In this document: positions 20,950 through 32,974 of the stretch, in pieces
Numbering within the stretch: the first letter of the stretch is position 1
How the letters are laid out: every line of letters starts with the position of its first letter
NCBI GenBank assembly: GCA_023014485.1
Contig: JAJOZX010002577.1
Span: 413,501-477,500, forward strand
Source of the DNA: Bathynomus jamesi
Lineage: Eukaryota; Arthropoda; Malacostraca; Isopoda; Cirolanidae
DNA length: 64,000 bases
Reading direction: 5' to 3'
The notes under the pieces: model-generated
Databases searched by the model: none
What the model was told of the DNA's origin: nothing
Seen by the model: the letters and a program-made list of their open reading frames with translations, nothing else
Translations under genes and position numbers: made by a program

Positions 20950-23559
20950 CACACTGATAAAATGTTAAAATGAACAACAAAAAATCATTAAAAATTAAGT
21001 TTGAAATTCAAGAAATTAAAAAATAGCGAACTGTACACATACATACGTAAAATACAATAAAGATTTCATTGTACAAACTAGCTGTACACTCATGTGTGTG
21101 TGTGTGTGTGTGTCTCTCTCTCTCTCTCTCTCTCTCTCTAAATACATATAAAATATAATATAGAAATAAAAATTAGCATGACGTAAGAATTACGAGGTTA
21201 GATTCGCTCTTCTCTTCCGCGTAAAACATCTTTTTCAGGGACGCAAAAGAAGAAATGAGTATTTTCGTTAGAAAAACCGCGAAAACGGCTAAAACAAAAA
21301 AATTTAAAAACCACAAAACGTTCATTAAAATAAGATAAGACGTTTAACTAATATATATTTGAAAAATAAAACGGTTTCTTAATTACAAATCTAAAAATCG
21401 AGCCTAAATAATACTCAAAATTCATTATTTCGTTCGCCCGTTTTTTGAGTTGGCGGCTGAGGATTGATGACGTAATTGGTCTGGACTCGTGATATAAGCT
21501 AAGAACGAATAAGGTAATGTATTGTCCGGTAATTACTGCTGACCAATTGCGGTTGATTTCTGCTTCTATACGAAGTAGGTGAAAATTATTTGTTACGTAC
21601 GGTAAGTTAGACAATTATTCGTGGTTAGCTTCATTAAAACCATTTTGATTCTAAACGGAGTCATTAACCAGATTTCTAAAAGACACCAACGAAGCATCCG
21701 TTGGCCAACGACGTCCCTGTACGGGATATACCAACGTCAACTCAACTGACGCGTACCCAAGCTCTGTGGGTATGTAATGGAAGAAGTATATGTGTTTACT
21801 GAAGACAGTTAAGTGCTTTGTATTATTTTTTCATTTAAGGGCTATCTTAGGATTAACGAGTAAAAAGATAGACGCGAAAATTCTTCAAAAAATAATAATA
21901 ATAATAATAATATAAACTTGCGATATTCGAATCAAATATTTCCAGAATTAAATGTGGAAATATGCTTTCTGCTTCCTTCAGATCCTCATTTACAGAAATG
22001 CCTACATGGCATTATGTTCAATGTACAGATAAAAACAAAGGTTAAAAACTTCTATCTTATAAACACTTGAACGGTAAATCACGCATTACTGTCGAACACG
22101 TACAGGAATCTCGGTACTTCGGCCATTTTAGTTCTTCGAGCGCCAATCCTGATATCAAGAAATTAAAGAATACCGTAACTTATGTGCCAAATCAGATATA
22201 CTGATAAGGAAACTCAAATATCGCGCAACAAAGATAACAAACCATGAAGTTATTCCAAATGTTTTGTTCTCTATGTTGTCACAATTGTGGGTAATTGTAA
22301 AAAGACGAAAAATGTTGAACATTTTATACAGTAAAGCTTTAGGGTGGTTACGTATAGAATACCATCGCCTAGATGTTCGGCTTGCCATACGTTTGTCACT
22401 ATAATTGGACTAGATTTTACTCGAAGTAATAGTTGTACTCAATAGTACAGCTTAACGCAGAGAGTGAATTCACCACTCAACCAATTCTTTAGTTGAACCC
22501 GTGTTGCGTGGTTCACTCTCTTCGTACGTCTTCCAAAATGGCGCAAAGTCATTGTTTCCATTTTATCCGCGTTCTATTATTTTTATTAACATTTTCCATC
22601 ACTTCAGTCCTTGAGCGTAAATTATTTGAAATGTTAATCGTTATTTTACTCGTAAATTTATCTCTGACATTAGCATCGGTAGAATAATTTGTATTACGAC
22701 TAGTTTAATTGCGGGTCTGCGATTGCGTAATCACTCGTGGAATGCACTATTCTGTTAATAAAGATTACTATTATCATTTCTATCATTATATTGTCGTCAA
22801 AGTGGTGAAAGATTCGCAATATAGGTTTTGTCGCGTGTGCTTGGATAGGTTTTTCGATAAATGACGAACGCATCAATAGGAATATCTTTAAAGAAATTAA
22901 TTTATTTTAGGCTTTTAAGTATTTATCATTGCCATTTTGCGATTTGAAAACTCGATAAACCTTCGATTTTGCCGTAACATATAATGGACATAATGATAAA
23001 GGCTTTTTCGAAATGACTATCTTCGAACTAACTGTAAATAATATATACTTTTTAGAGGCAGAGCCTATATAATTTATACGCTACTTCACGGACGAAACTG
23101 ATTTTGAGCCTCGTGCAACATAAGTAAATGAAAATGATACCATTTAAGTCTGAGTGAGGAGGGAGAAGAAGATTGCGTGGAAGCCTCCTCCCTTGATTTG
23201 CTCTCTTTAGCTTGACTTCTCAAGTGGAACGGAATGACTGCCATGCTTCGGGGAACGCTTCATCAGCAGGCTACGTACATATATGATCTAAAGACCAAAC
23301 GAACAACTCGCCCGCTACAACATCTTACGTTCCTTCCATTCGTGCATCCGTGCTTTACATCCTCGGGACTCCGTTGAACCTCATCAAAGACACGGATGGA
23401 ATCGACTTCATCCAGAGTACCTAAAAGTCGTCTCAAAAAAGAAATCAAAATAGAAACGAAGAGTTTAACGCTTTACTAAATAAGTTCATAATGGCGCAAA
23501 AACACTACCATCCTATGTACGAGTACTGCAGCGGGAGAAGGGGATAAGCGACATTTTCT
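20907..23559. other. Intergenic, no gene recognised
   Basis: (TG)n(TA)n at 20902-20946, (GT)n(CT)n at 21093-21140, and (AAT)n at about 21890-21910. Short open frames (for example 21348-21614, 22155-22388) resemble nothing I know. No RNA gene was seen. Confidence 0.5.
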
Positions 23560-23693
23560 GTTTGAAAAGACGGCTTATTTTTCCTTCTATCACCTCCAAT
23601 TGGCGGATATCCCATTTTGTGACTGGGAACGCTGTTTCCACAAACAAAATGGGATGGAGGTGATAGAAGGAAGAATAAGCCGTCTTTTCAAAC
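23560..23693. repeat. 134-nt near-perfect hairpin
   Basis: Arm 23560-23598 (GTTTGAAAAGACGGCTTATT...) and arm 23655-23693 are inverse copies over 39 bp with one mismatch. An inner pair, ATCCCATTTTGT (23609-23620) with ACAAAATGGGAT (23643-23654), adds 12 bp. A 10-nt bulge lies on one side and the loop is 22 nt. This could be a fold-back transposon remnant or a hairpin RNA. It has no coding capacity. Confidence 0.85.
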
Positions 23694-24744
23694 ACGAGAG
23701 ATCAGTATACTGTATATGTATAACATTGATACCCGAGAAGAATTATTATTCGCAGTAAATTTTATTTATCGAAATGTTTCTATAAAAGCGGGAGAGCGAA
23801 TAGATTCAGGTCCGATGTTCGCTGCGTTTATTGCCTTTGCCTAGGCCCTAGGTAATCCTCGGGGTGTAATTGATTTCCTGAACGGAGTTACGCGTCACTC
23901 TTTACTGGCACTCAGATATTTCGTTACCACCCACAATAACCTCAAACCCGGAACTTTGCTCCAGATTTGCATAGAATGAACGTCAATGGACGCAGCAGCA
24001 GCAGCAGCGGTAGAGATTTTCAATTCTTTTACCTTACTCGTACGTAATTACCGAATAATTACGAAGGTTTTGTAGTTAAATTATATCCCTCGGGGGAGTC
24101 AGAGATGTTTCGAAAGATACTTTTGTATCAGAGGAGGCTTTAAGCAGTAAAGTTTATTAAAACGAAGTACAGCCTACAGTAAAAGTTAAATTTTAGGCAG
24201 CAGTAATGATTATACAAAATTTGCTAATAATTGTTTTTATAGACTAAAATGAAAAACTAAAATTAAACGATGAATTTTGCATTTAAAATGGTTCTCAACA
24301 ATAACTGAAGCTTATTCAATACTTCTCATTTAGGTATTTTCTCTATTGTATAATTTCCATTTGAACACTAAACATTTTCAACAATAAAGCTTCAGCAGGA
24401 AATTTTGTTTCATATAGCCACATCGCAGCCTCACACCGCTTTTATATAATGAAGATCTTATATAGGTTCACTACACACACACACACACACACACCACACA
24501 CACACAGAAGGTTGGCAACAGCAAATAAACCACGATAATTGTCGTCAAGAACAAATGGCAACGCTCATGAATAGAATAGGAGAAGGTGTGTCAGCTTTAA
24601 ATAATAGAAAGTGGAAAGCAACACGATTCTAAATATATTTATTCATTAAATTTGTTATTATTTATTGACTTTTATTATCAAATAAAAAACTATTGAAAAA
24701 CCAAAGATATTTATTTACGTTTGTCAAACCTCTCAATTCGGAAG
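23694..24744. other. Intergenic, no gene recognised
   Basis: (GCA)n at about 23994-24008 and (AC)n at 24473-24506. Otherwise AT-rich sequence without a recognised family. Confidence 0.5.
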
Positions 24745-24806
24745 TCTGAACCTGCTAGAACGCCCGATTGTTAATATAAAGGTCTAAGGTTCGAATTTCG
24801 GTTCAA
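24745..24806 (+). pseudogene. tRNA-Asn(GTT)-like relic
   Basis: GCTAGAACGCCCGATTGTTAA followed by AAAGGTCTAAGGTTCGAATT aligns with the D-arm end, anticodon loop TGTTAAT (anticodon GTT) and T-loop of tRNA-Asn. The anticodon stem 3' arm (ATATA) no longer pairs, and the 5' end is unclear. It is a pseudo-tRNA or a SINE head just upstream of a SINE-C tail. Confidence 0.4.
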
Positions 24807-24834
24807 ATTTCAGATTTCGGCGATTAAGGTCCCT

Positions 24835-24945
24835 CTTCGAGTTTTATTGAGGGGGTAGGGGTTCGGATCCCGCGTAAAGCCGTTGGTCCCCTCCGTCATA
24901 CGACTTTCAGAGATGTTGAAGAAGCGGGTTAAACAGTTTCAAATA
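24835..24945 (+). mobile_element. SINE-C tail fragment
   Basis: GGTTCGGATCCCGCGTAAAG, then CCCCTCCGTCATACGAC and GCGGGTTAAACAG match the tail of SINE-C. The 5S-like head is missing. Confidence 0.7.
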
Positions 24946-25002
24946 TTATTATTTAGAGTTACGCGCTTATATTAGTACATCGACGAGAATAGTTACTGGT
25001 CA

Positions 25003-25175
25003 TAATGACGGAGGAGACCTACAGCTTTACGCGAGATCCGAAACACGGGTCGATACAACATCTGGACTCGGTGGACGGTCCCCCATCCAACTACAACTCA
25101 GACCTAATGTCGCTTAACTTCGATGATCGACGGGGAAAGGTGTTACGTTACTGGAGTCTCACGACGCGATGGTCT
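25003..25175 (-). mobile_element. SINE-C copy, 5S rRNA-derived
   Basis: On the minus strand: a 5S-like head with CATCGAAGTTAAGCGACATT, then TAGTTGGATGGGGGACCG, then the tail with CGACCCGTGTTTCGGATC and CTGTAGGTCTCCTCCGTC. It lies tail-to-tail with the fragment at 24835-24945, about 60 bp apart. Confidence 0.85.
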
Positions 25176-26579
25176 GTTTAAGAGTTGTTTAAAAAACTCG
25201 TAACTTTTAATAGTTTGCGTCGATCCTCACTCGCGACGAATTGACGTTTTTCCTTTTACAATTCGATTAATCCAGATTCGAAAAGGATTTGCGAGACGAA
25301 CCATTTTCATATTAGTGAATTAATATTAGCGAGTTCCTTAGTAACTCGTTAATATTACGTCCCGCGAGATGGATTAAGTTTGGTTTAGTTAGCTCTGAAT
25401 TAGGTTAAGTTATTAGAATGTTGATGAAATGTCCATAAAATTAGCAAAAGGTTCGAGCATTTTTCGACGAAATTTCATCATATATTTCGCAACTTTACGG
25501 AACTGATAAAATACAGTTAAAAACCTTCAATATTAACTATCCTTACTCATTTTATGGATGGTACTTTTTATCTACACTCTAATAACTTAACCTAACCTAA
25601 TCCAATCAACCCCACAGGACGCTCGTCAATGAAATGTCTCCTTGACGAAATGGAGTGCTTCCAAAATGCATGATAAAATGGAGATTTTTTTTAAGCCAAT
25701 TTTATACATTCGAGTAATGATAGTTTTTGTGAACAAATTTACCTTTTTTCAATGAAGATTTTTTAGAAATTTTAACTTGAAGGCGAACTTGTTCCCGTTT
25801 TATTCATGTTTTATTCACATTCACTTCGTTTCATTCACGTCCAGTTCGTGTTTCGGTGTTTCGGAAGGTTACCCGTAAGCGAAGAGGTTCGACGATGTTT
25901 CTTACGAGGGACCGTCTTGACTGAAAGAGAGATTAAGGAAACCATTACGATAATGGAGTTTTTTGGGGAAGGAGGAGAGGAGTTAGAATAGGGAAGGGCC
26001 ATGAATTTATTCTTTCTTTAAATATACGACAAAAGTTTCGTAATAAAAATTATCACTGAAAAAATTATAAATTATATTTCTTTCAAGAATCTGATTTGAA
26101 AGAAAATTTCTAGTTTTAAAACATTCGGATTTACTTTTGCAGAAACTAAAAACGTGTTTTAAACGTGTTTTTAATTTTTGTCATCGATTCGCTTGAATAG
26201 AAATAATAAAAGCGTTTATTTCGGTTCTTACGAGACCACTCTTTATTGTGAGTCTTAAAAAAATCTTGAGGTTTAAGAAACATATCCAAAAGGGAGATTT
26301 CCAGAGTAGTTTCGGGACAAAAATGAAGCCATTGAAGTTCTCTCTTTTAATGTTACCGCATAACATTCTCAAAGTTACTCTCCTCTTTTCAGGTACGTTT
26401 TCCAATTAGGAGACGAGAAGAGAGATGCCCGGGCAGGTAAGTCCCTCGGTTTTGGGGCATTGTTCGCCAAAGCCCGCGTCCGCGCGTCCTGCGGAGAACT
26501 AAGGTAAGGAGGGGGTCCTTTCGGGAGAAAAGACCCACTTTCAGACCTCCTTCAAACCACTATTCAAACTCTGACGACT

Positions 26580-26639
<60 letters not shown>

Positions 26640-27207
26640 ACACACAACTGAAAGGTTAGGTCTTAAAATAATAATGTTCCTTCATTTAGAACAGTTTTGG
26701 AATAATGTCTTTCTTAACTTTGCTTCCTTCATGAATGATCTGATGCGCAGTCATGCGCGGAATGACACTTTGTTAAATTTTCCAACAACATTTCAGTAAT
26801 TTTAAATTTACTTTGTTGTTGTTGTTGTTGTTGTTGTTGTTTTTGTTTTATCGCTTTTAAGGAACCGCGACCGACTATAATGCGTAGCATTCTATGTAAT
26901 TAAAATCTTCATTCGTTTAGAATGAACGAATGAAATATGTATGATCCGTCTCTTGATGTTCCTCACCTGCTGCATTGTTCATGGAGGATAGTACCTAATA
27001 AGGAGCTAATTTTAAGCCAGCTCCGACATCATTTATGCAGAGAACTGCTTCTTTACATTTTACCTCTCAAAAGTGCGGGGCAATTAGATAAAAGGGTCCA
27101 GTTAACCTTGCTTTTTTACTCATTATTCCCAGCTTACCTCTTATCACTATGCGCTCGAGCACCTATTATGGAAATTACATTTTTTATATATATATATATA
27201 TATAGAG
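25176..27207. other. Intergenic; possible exon signal and (CT)n
   Basis: A CCTAACCTAA-type motif at about 25590, (CT)n at 26587-26635, and (GTT)n at about 26815-26845. Splice-like signals lie at 26376-26442. No recognised protein. Confidence 0.45.
26393..26436 (+). other. Candidate short exon bounded by strong splice signals
   Basis: A pyrimidine tract ending CTCTCCTCTTTTCAG (26378-26392) is followed by 44 nt and then CAG/GTAAGT (donor GT at 26437). The segment ends ATGCCCGGGCAG, so it could be a first coding exon with a four-codon start. The downstream flank is unusually GC-rich. No product can be named. Confidence 0.25.
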
Positions 27208-27277
27208 GGTGAGTCAAAAGTCTTGCCTCAAAAATAATTTTACAATAAATACTTTTTGAGGTAAGATTTTGTATTCA

Positions 27278-27279
<2 letters not shown>
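27208..27279. mobile_element. 72-bp miniature TIR repeat
   Basis: GGTGAGTCAAAAGTCTTGCC (27208) and its imperfect inverse ending GTATTCACC (27279) leave only about 18 nt between arms. TA repeats flank it. The ends resemble mariner-type termini. Confidence 0.65.
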
Positions 27280-27333
<54 letters not shown>

Positions 27334-27523
27334 AAACAACGCGCTGGGCCTCATATAAAATGATCGAAATCCCATTTCCGTATGGACCTGTTGATCGAGT
27401 TTAAAGAATGCAAGGCGATTACTTGTACAGGGTGTTCCAAATAATTTGCGTGCATTTTAAATATTTTAAAAAATTTCTTTCAAGGCTAAAGGAATTAAGT
27501 TACGCAATACTTTTTATTTTCTG

Positions 27524-27576
<53 letters not shown>

Positions 27577-28285
27577 AGGTGTTTCAAAAGTTTGGTCCCA
27601 TAGGAATTTTAGATTATTTCTTATCCGTCGCGTTCGGTTGTAAAGACATTACCACACTGTTCCTTAGAGATGCTACCGCACGTTACTAGTAGTAGTATGT
27701 TGTCCTTCAGATCATGCGTCGTCCTTGGATGTGTGTAGTAATAGTAAAAATAATAAATAAAATTAAAATAAATAATAATAATAAGTAAATAAATAAAAAT
27801 CTGAAATCCGTATGTGGCCGCATTTAATATTATCGTCCAGGTGATGTTAATATGCTCACGATCCAACAACACATAATTAAGGCTACGTACAGAGTGTTAT
27901 AATTAACTAACTTCATTGTAAAATATTAAAATGTTCGCCTAATATCCCCCATTCTTTTTTACGTGTTGTTACAAATGATTTGATGAATCGTTCGTATAAT
28001 TGAATAATATCATTATAACAACAAATTAGCTCGTTCATGATAGAGGGAAGAAAGAGGCTTCCTTTCGCTCTTCGGTAATGATGATGGCTTCATTCACTTT
28101 CAATTTAGCTTCAGGAACTGAAGATGAACGGAAATGCGCGATACCGCTAATGCACGGTCCGGAAGGGTCTTAAAAACGGGCACAGATAAGCCCAGATTTC
28201 GGCTTATCCATTAGTTTTATGCCTTCGCATGATGTAAATTTTATCTGATCAGTTATTCATTAAAAAAAACAGCCACTCCGTACCA
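27280..28285. other. AT microsatellites with solo mariner-type ends
   Basis: Long (TA)n at 27280-27333 and 27525-27561. CAGGGTGTTCCAAATAATTT at 27428 and AAGGTGTTTCAAAAGTTTGG near 27576 look like single mariner-type termini. The rest is AT-rich and unrecognised. Confidence 0.5.
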
Positions 28286-28445
28286 TGAGGCTACAATTTG
28301 TGAAGTTTCAGAGCTTCACAAATTGCGTACTTTATCTTTCTATCATAGTAGTCAGGATAGGCAATTTTAAGATATAAGTCTACATAAGCAATGTTATTGT
28401 TAGGATTATATTTTTTCATTTTTTATATTTTAGTTAACTGTATGT
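28286..28445 (+). repeat. Decayed 5' LTR-like repeat
   Basis: TGAGGCTACAATTTGTGAAG here matches TGAGGCTACAATGTGTGAAG at 30124. The two copies share further blocks (TACTTTATCTTTCT, TAGTAGT(C/T)AGGATA and a TATTGTTAGGAT end). They bracket an integrase remnant in the right orientation, so I read them as old LTRs. A hAT-type MITE interrupts this copy. Confidence 0.55.
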
Positions 28446-28448
28446 AGT

Positions 28449-28894
28449 AGGGCTGGATTAAAGCTGTGAGGGGTCTGATAAGAGGGAAGGGCTTATATAT
28501 GTACTCTACACTGTAATTCATAAAATCTTCAAACAAATAGAAATGTATATTTATCCAAATTTAACAACTAAAAAATCAAAGGTATGTACATTAAAAAAAA
28601 TAACAGCAAAAACAGCATACAATTTAAATAGTGATTGATTTCTTCCTTTCTGGCTTTAAACTGTGATATCAAACCAAACATGGATGAAAATCCACGTACA
28701 TATCGACAATAATACACCATCACATATAATGACAACAAAAAAAAAACCTTAACTAAACCTAAACAAAATTATAATTATGCAGTTATATTGGATATTACTT
28801 AACCAACCTTGTGACAAAGATTTAGGGTTTATGGTATAAAAATTAGGGCCTAAAGCTACAGCCTTATTAACCTAATGGTTAATCCGGCCCTGAC
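28449..28894. mobile_element. hAT-type MITE
   Basis: Starts AGTAGGGCTGGATTAA and ends TTAATCCGGCCCTGA, an imperfect inverted pair. Flanks CTGTATGT and CTGTATGC look like an 8-bp target duplication with one mismatch. The interior is AT-rich and non-coding. Confidence 0.6.
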
Positions 28895-29454
28895 TGTATG
28901 CCATGTAATGTAATTAATTAACTGTATGCCATATACTGTAATAATGATGGTTGTTTGAAATGAAATAGAGCCAGTTTTATCTTTTTTTTCATCGTTCGAA
29001 GGTCATTTAAAGTATTTCAAAACAGTTTGAATTAACAAAGTTTTTTGGTCCTCTTCCTTTGATTTATTTTGCTTCTCATTTGAACTGTTTTTGTCCTGAT
29101 TTGAGTTGCTTTTGTCCTCTTGATTTTACTGAATTATACAACCGTTTTTATATTAAAACTTTTATTCCCGCGTTTGCTTCTGCCACAATATGGCCGCGGC
29201 TTTGAAGAAGTTCCTTATTTTCAGTTTCATCATTAAATATTTGATCTTGCGCGTTTCTATTTTTAGAAAGGAAGTGAACCCATTACGGTTTTTTTTGTGG
29301 TCCCTTTTTTGGCTTTCTTAAAGGAGTTCAAGCAATTCTTTGTTTGCAGTCTTTGCTTTGGATTTCATGAAAGACGTCAAACACTTCTGTTTTTGCGGCC
29401 CCTTCTTCTGAATTTAAAACATTTAGTGAGACTGGACCTTTATTCACATCATTC
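28895..29454. other. Unrecognised sequence inside the decayed LTR element
   Basis: AT-rich with no clear reading frame. It may be degraded internal element sequence. Confidence 0.4.
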
Positions 29455-29935
29455 CGCCCCCATACTATCCACACTGAAACGGGAACGCTGAGAATGCGGT
29501 AAAGGCTGCTAAGAGATTAAATCAGGAAAGCCAAGGTGGAGAAAAAGAGATGTTTACAAAGTAATTCTTGATTGGCGGAATACACCAATAAAAGAACTGA
29601 ATCTTTCTCCATCTCAGCTTTTAATGGGAAAAAGAACAAAGACTACATTACTAACAAATGCAAAACTATTCGTTCCCCAAAGTATTATTGATATACAGGA
29701 TAAACTCCTCCTAAAGAAGAACAAACGAGTATGATACTACAATAAGGGATTAAGACAGCTACTACTTTTATGTACAGGAGACTCGGTATGGGTTCAGCCA
29801 GTGGACAATAAGATAAAAAGGAATAATAGTTGATCAAATCATCAATTCCAGGTCCTATACTATTGAGATGGGTTGAAGAGTAAGTAGGAGGAATAGAAAA
29901 ACATGAAATCCCGAGGAAGTGGATGGTTTGTGGCA
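29455..29935 (+). pseudogene. LTR-retrotransposon integrase C-terminal remnant
   Basis: Reading across several frames gives NAENAVKAAKRLNQ (the region of the catalytic glutamate), then ILDWRNTPIKELNLSPSQLL, MGKRTKTTLLTNAKLFVP, a CTGDSVWVQPVDNK segment and a final YTIEMG with RRNRKH. This is the usual C-terminal layout of Ty3/Gypsy-type Pol in animals. It contains a stop before NGNAEN and at least three frameshifts. It lies about 190 bp before the 3' LTR-like repeat. Confidence 0.72.
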
Positions 29936-30123
29936 CACCACTCAAAATAATCTAGCTGAAATCAATAAGAAACCTCGTGTGACATCTGGCAACACACTGC
30001 GAATATCAGCCAGTTTATTAAATGGATGTAGCCACGATAGACCAAAGTGTTTTAATGATTATATTACCTGAGGCAATGGATTCGTCGAAATACTCAGACA
30101 TCCACGAAGGGAAAGATGTAGCA

Positions 30124-30300
30124 TGAGGCTACAATGTGTGAAGTTTCAAAGCTACGCAAATTGTACACTTACGCTTCGAGTCATAGTAGTGAAGGTTCAG
30201 AGCTTCATAAATTGCCTACTTTATCTTTCTGTCCTAGTAGTTAGGATAAGCGATTTTAAGATAAAAATATAAGCAATATTATTGTTAGGATTTTTTTGTT
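30124..30300 (+). repeat. Decayed 3' LTR-like repeat
   Basis: Matches the repeat at 28286. A purine-rich GAAGGGAAAGATG lies just upstream and may be the polypurine tract. This copy has an internal duplication of the AGAGCTTCA(C/T)AAATTG block. Confidence 0.55.
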
Positions 30301-30845
<545 letters not shown>

Positions 30846-30849
<4 letters not shown>

Positions 30850-31416
30850 GGTGTCCGAGAATTATCTCTACAATTTTTGGCTGTTATTAAAAGTCAACCA
30901 TGAAGTGTAGAAATTCCAGTGTTGTCCCATTTTACAGAGAATCTCTAAGTTTTTTCTGATACCACGTTTTGACAAGTTTTTTAGAAATGTACGCGGGTGA
31001 CAAACATTGATGATTTAAAAGCAAGAATCACAGCTGCTATTGAGCAAATTGATGTGGATATGCTGCAGCGTACATGGCAACATTTGGAATATCGATTGGA
31101 TGTTTTGCGAATCACTAATGGTGCACATATCGAATGTTTGTAACAACGTTACTTTAATAAAAGAAACTTTTGAAAATACAGATTCTAAATAATCTTGTTT
31201 AAGAATTTTACGTGTGTTATCAAGAATTTTATTAAAAGATGAAATTGTACAGATAATGTTCGGACACACTGGAATTTCTAAAAAATTTGTCAAAACTTGG
31301 TATCAGAAAAAACTTAGAGATTCTCTGTAAAATGGGACAACACTGGAATTTCTACACTTCATGGTTGACTTTTAATAACAGCCAAAAATTGTACAGATAA
31401 TTCTCGGACACCCTGT
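30846..31416 (+). mobile_element. mariner deletion derivative with ~140-bp TIRs
   Basis: ACAGGGTGTCCGAGAATTAT at the left and its inverse at the right continue as arms of about 140 bp (30847-30988 and 31275-31415) with few mismatches. Between them a plus-strand frame, 30997-31143, ends in a stop and reads NIDDLKARITAAIEQIDVD and RLDVLRITNGAHIE, the typical last 48 residues of a mariner-type transposase. The catalytic core is deleted. TA repeats flank the element. Confidence 0.85.
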
Positions 31417-31426
31417 ATATATATAT

Positions 31427-31780
31427 GCGCCTCGGTGGTGTAGTAGTTAGTATCGTTGACTACGAATCCATCGGCCCCGGGATCGAGACCCGGTGAGGGC
31501 AGGTGGCGCGCAGCAAAACCCAGCTGTTCATCCTTCCACAAAATAAAAAAATTGGGTAAATAAATGGGTACCCTGGGTAGCCTAGTGGTTAAGACGCTGG
31601 GCTACTGATCGGGAGGTCGTGAGATCGAGTTCGGGCGAGGACTTTGTAATTTCTGACCGCGTGCATGGTGGGATGGTCGGATTCCACGTTAAACTGTAGG
31701 TCTAAGGTGGAGTGACGAGTTTGACTCCGTCAGAATGAACAATTCGGGCGGAACCAAAACTAAGGTTAACCAAGGTTATA
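31427..31780 (+). mobile_element. SINE-B copy 3, dimeric tRNA-derived
   Basis: Unit 1 has A box GGTGTAGTAGTTAGTATCG (31437) and B box CGGGATCGAGACCCGG (about 31480). Unit 2 has A box GTAGCCTAGTGGTTAAGACG (about 31577) and B box GTGAGATCGAGTTCGGG (about 31619). The tail carries GATTCCACGTTAAACTGTAG and GAATGAACAATTCGGGCGG and ends AAGGTTAACCAAGG. This copy best shows two pol III promoters in tandem. Confidence 0.9.
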
Positions 31781-31882
31781 TATATATATATACTACGTAC
31801 TAAGATAGAAAAGCCATTGGTGCAAATTAGATAAATACTCCAACATTTTGTGAAGGGATTCCTGTATATAATCCTCGTATAA

Positions 31883-32420
31883 CAGTGGTCCTAACCTTTT
31901 TTCGGTTATAACCCGCTTTAAAAGTTAAAAATATGTAGTGAGCCACATCACTGTTTTGAAATATCGATGCCTATCGAATGCTTAATCCCATAAAGTAGAC
32001 TTACTTTTAATGAGAAACCTGGCACTGCATATTATCTGCCAACTCGTGAAAGCCCAAAGCGTTGTATGTAATCGCATTTCTTTCGCAGTCGTTGGGATAA
32101 ATGCGATTTCATTGGAGTATTTTGCCATTTGAATCAGCTTCGCGAGCAACACGTTGCCCGCCAGCCACGGGTTGGTGATCCCGGGCGCGCAATAACGGAA
32201 ATTTAGCGCCTAAACGTTGAATGTTTTTCAGATATAAAATGCAGTTTACGAAGCCTCTTCCAGTCAGAGTAAATTCTGTCGATGTTCGTATTTCATTCAT
32301 TTTGTCCGATCCAAAATAACCGTAATCGTGATTCCTTTTTACCCAAATTCCCATTGATGATAAACGTTGCAATTTGATCTGCGCTAATTCCCAGTTGTGA
32401 ACAAGACCTGCCAAAGGTCT
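31883..32420. mobile_element. hAT-type terminus and adjoining unrecognised sequence
   Basis: CAGTGGTCCTAACCTTTTTT at 31883, followed by CCCGCTTTAAAAGTT, is a typical hAT end. The sequence to about 32420 includes a minus-strand open frame of 101 residues (32109-32414) that I do not recognise. No matching second terminus was found. Confidence 0.4.
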
Positions 32421-32670
32421 CTCATAGCATCACTTAAACTGTGTTCTCATTCAAAGGCAAAGAAAATCCCAAAACTTGATAAAATAAAAAAGAAGATGAA
32501 TTTCCCATCGACACCCGACTCTGTTCGTATAGTTTCCTTTCGGTGTGTCCTTTCTGTCCGCCTTTTCCTCTTCTTTCATAACCATTACATCCGCTTTCCT
32601 TTTCTTCGTCGCCAGTATTTTTGTTCGTATAAACGCAACACCTGATGTACTTGACGACAGTTTCCGCCAG

Positions 32671-32704
<34 letters not shown>

Positions 32705-32974
32705 TTGATAGTCGTCGGTTACGGTACGGTACTTCAGTTAAAGGTGTCGAACTGCATTAGAACAGATTTTTAATATGGTCTTCTTTCAAACTGGAGGAGA
32801 GAAATTATTGGCTATAGACTTGTAGCGGGAGAAGTACTGTACTATAGTAATCTTGCTTGAGATCGTTTCGGGTGATCACAAATAAGCTGTCGTTAGAGTT
32901 TTAATTCTTTTCTTAGCGTTGTACTTTACCGTTAGAAGCGCTTTATATATATATGATGACGAAGTAGGCAACAA
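32421..32974. other. Intergenic with (TA)n
   Basis: (TA)n at 32673-32702. No recognised gene. Confidence 0.5.

Noticed and set aside
32109..32414. 101-residue minus-strand frame as a host gene
   Set aside because: Adjacent to a hAT-type end and without recognisable domains or splice sites; kept only as an unrecognised frame.
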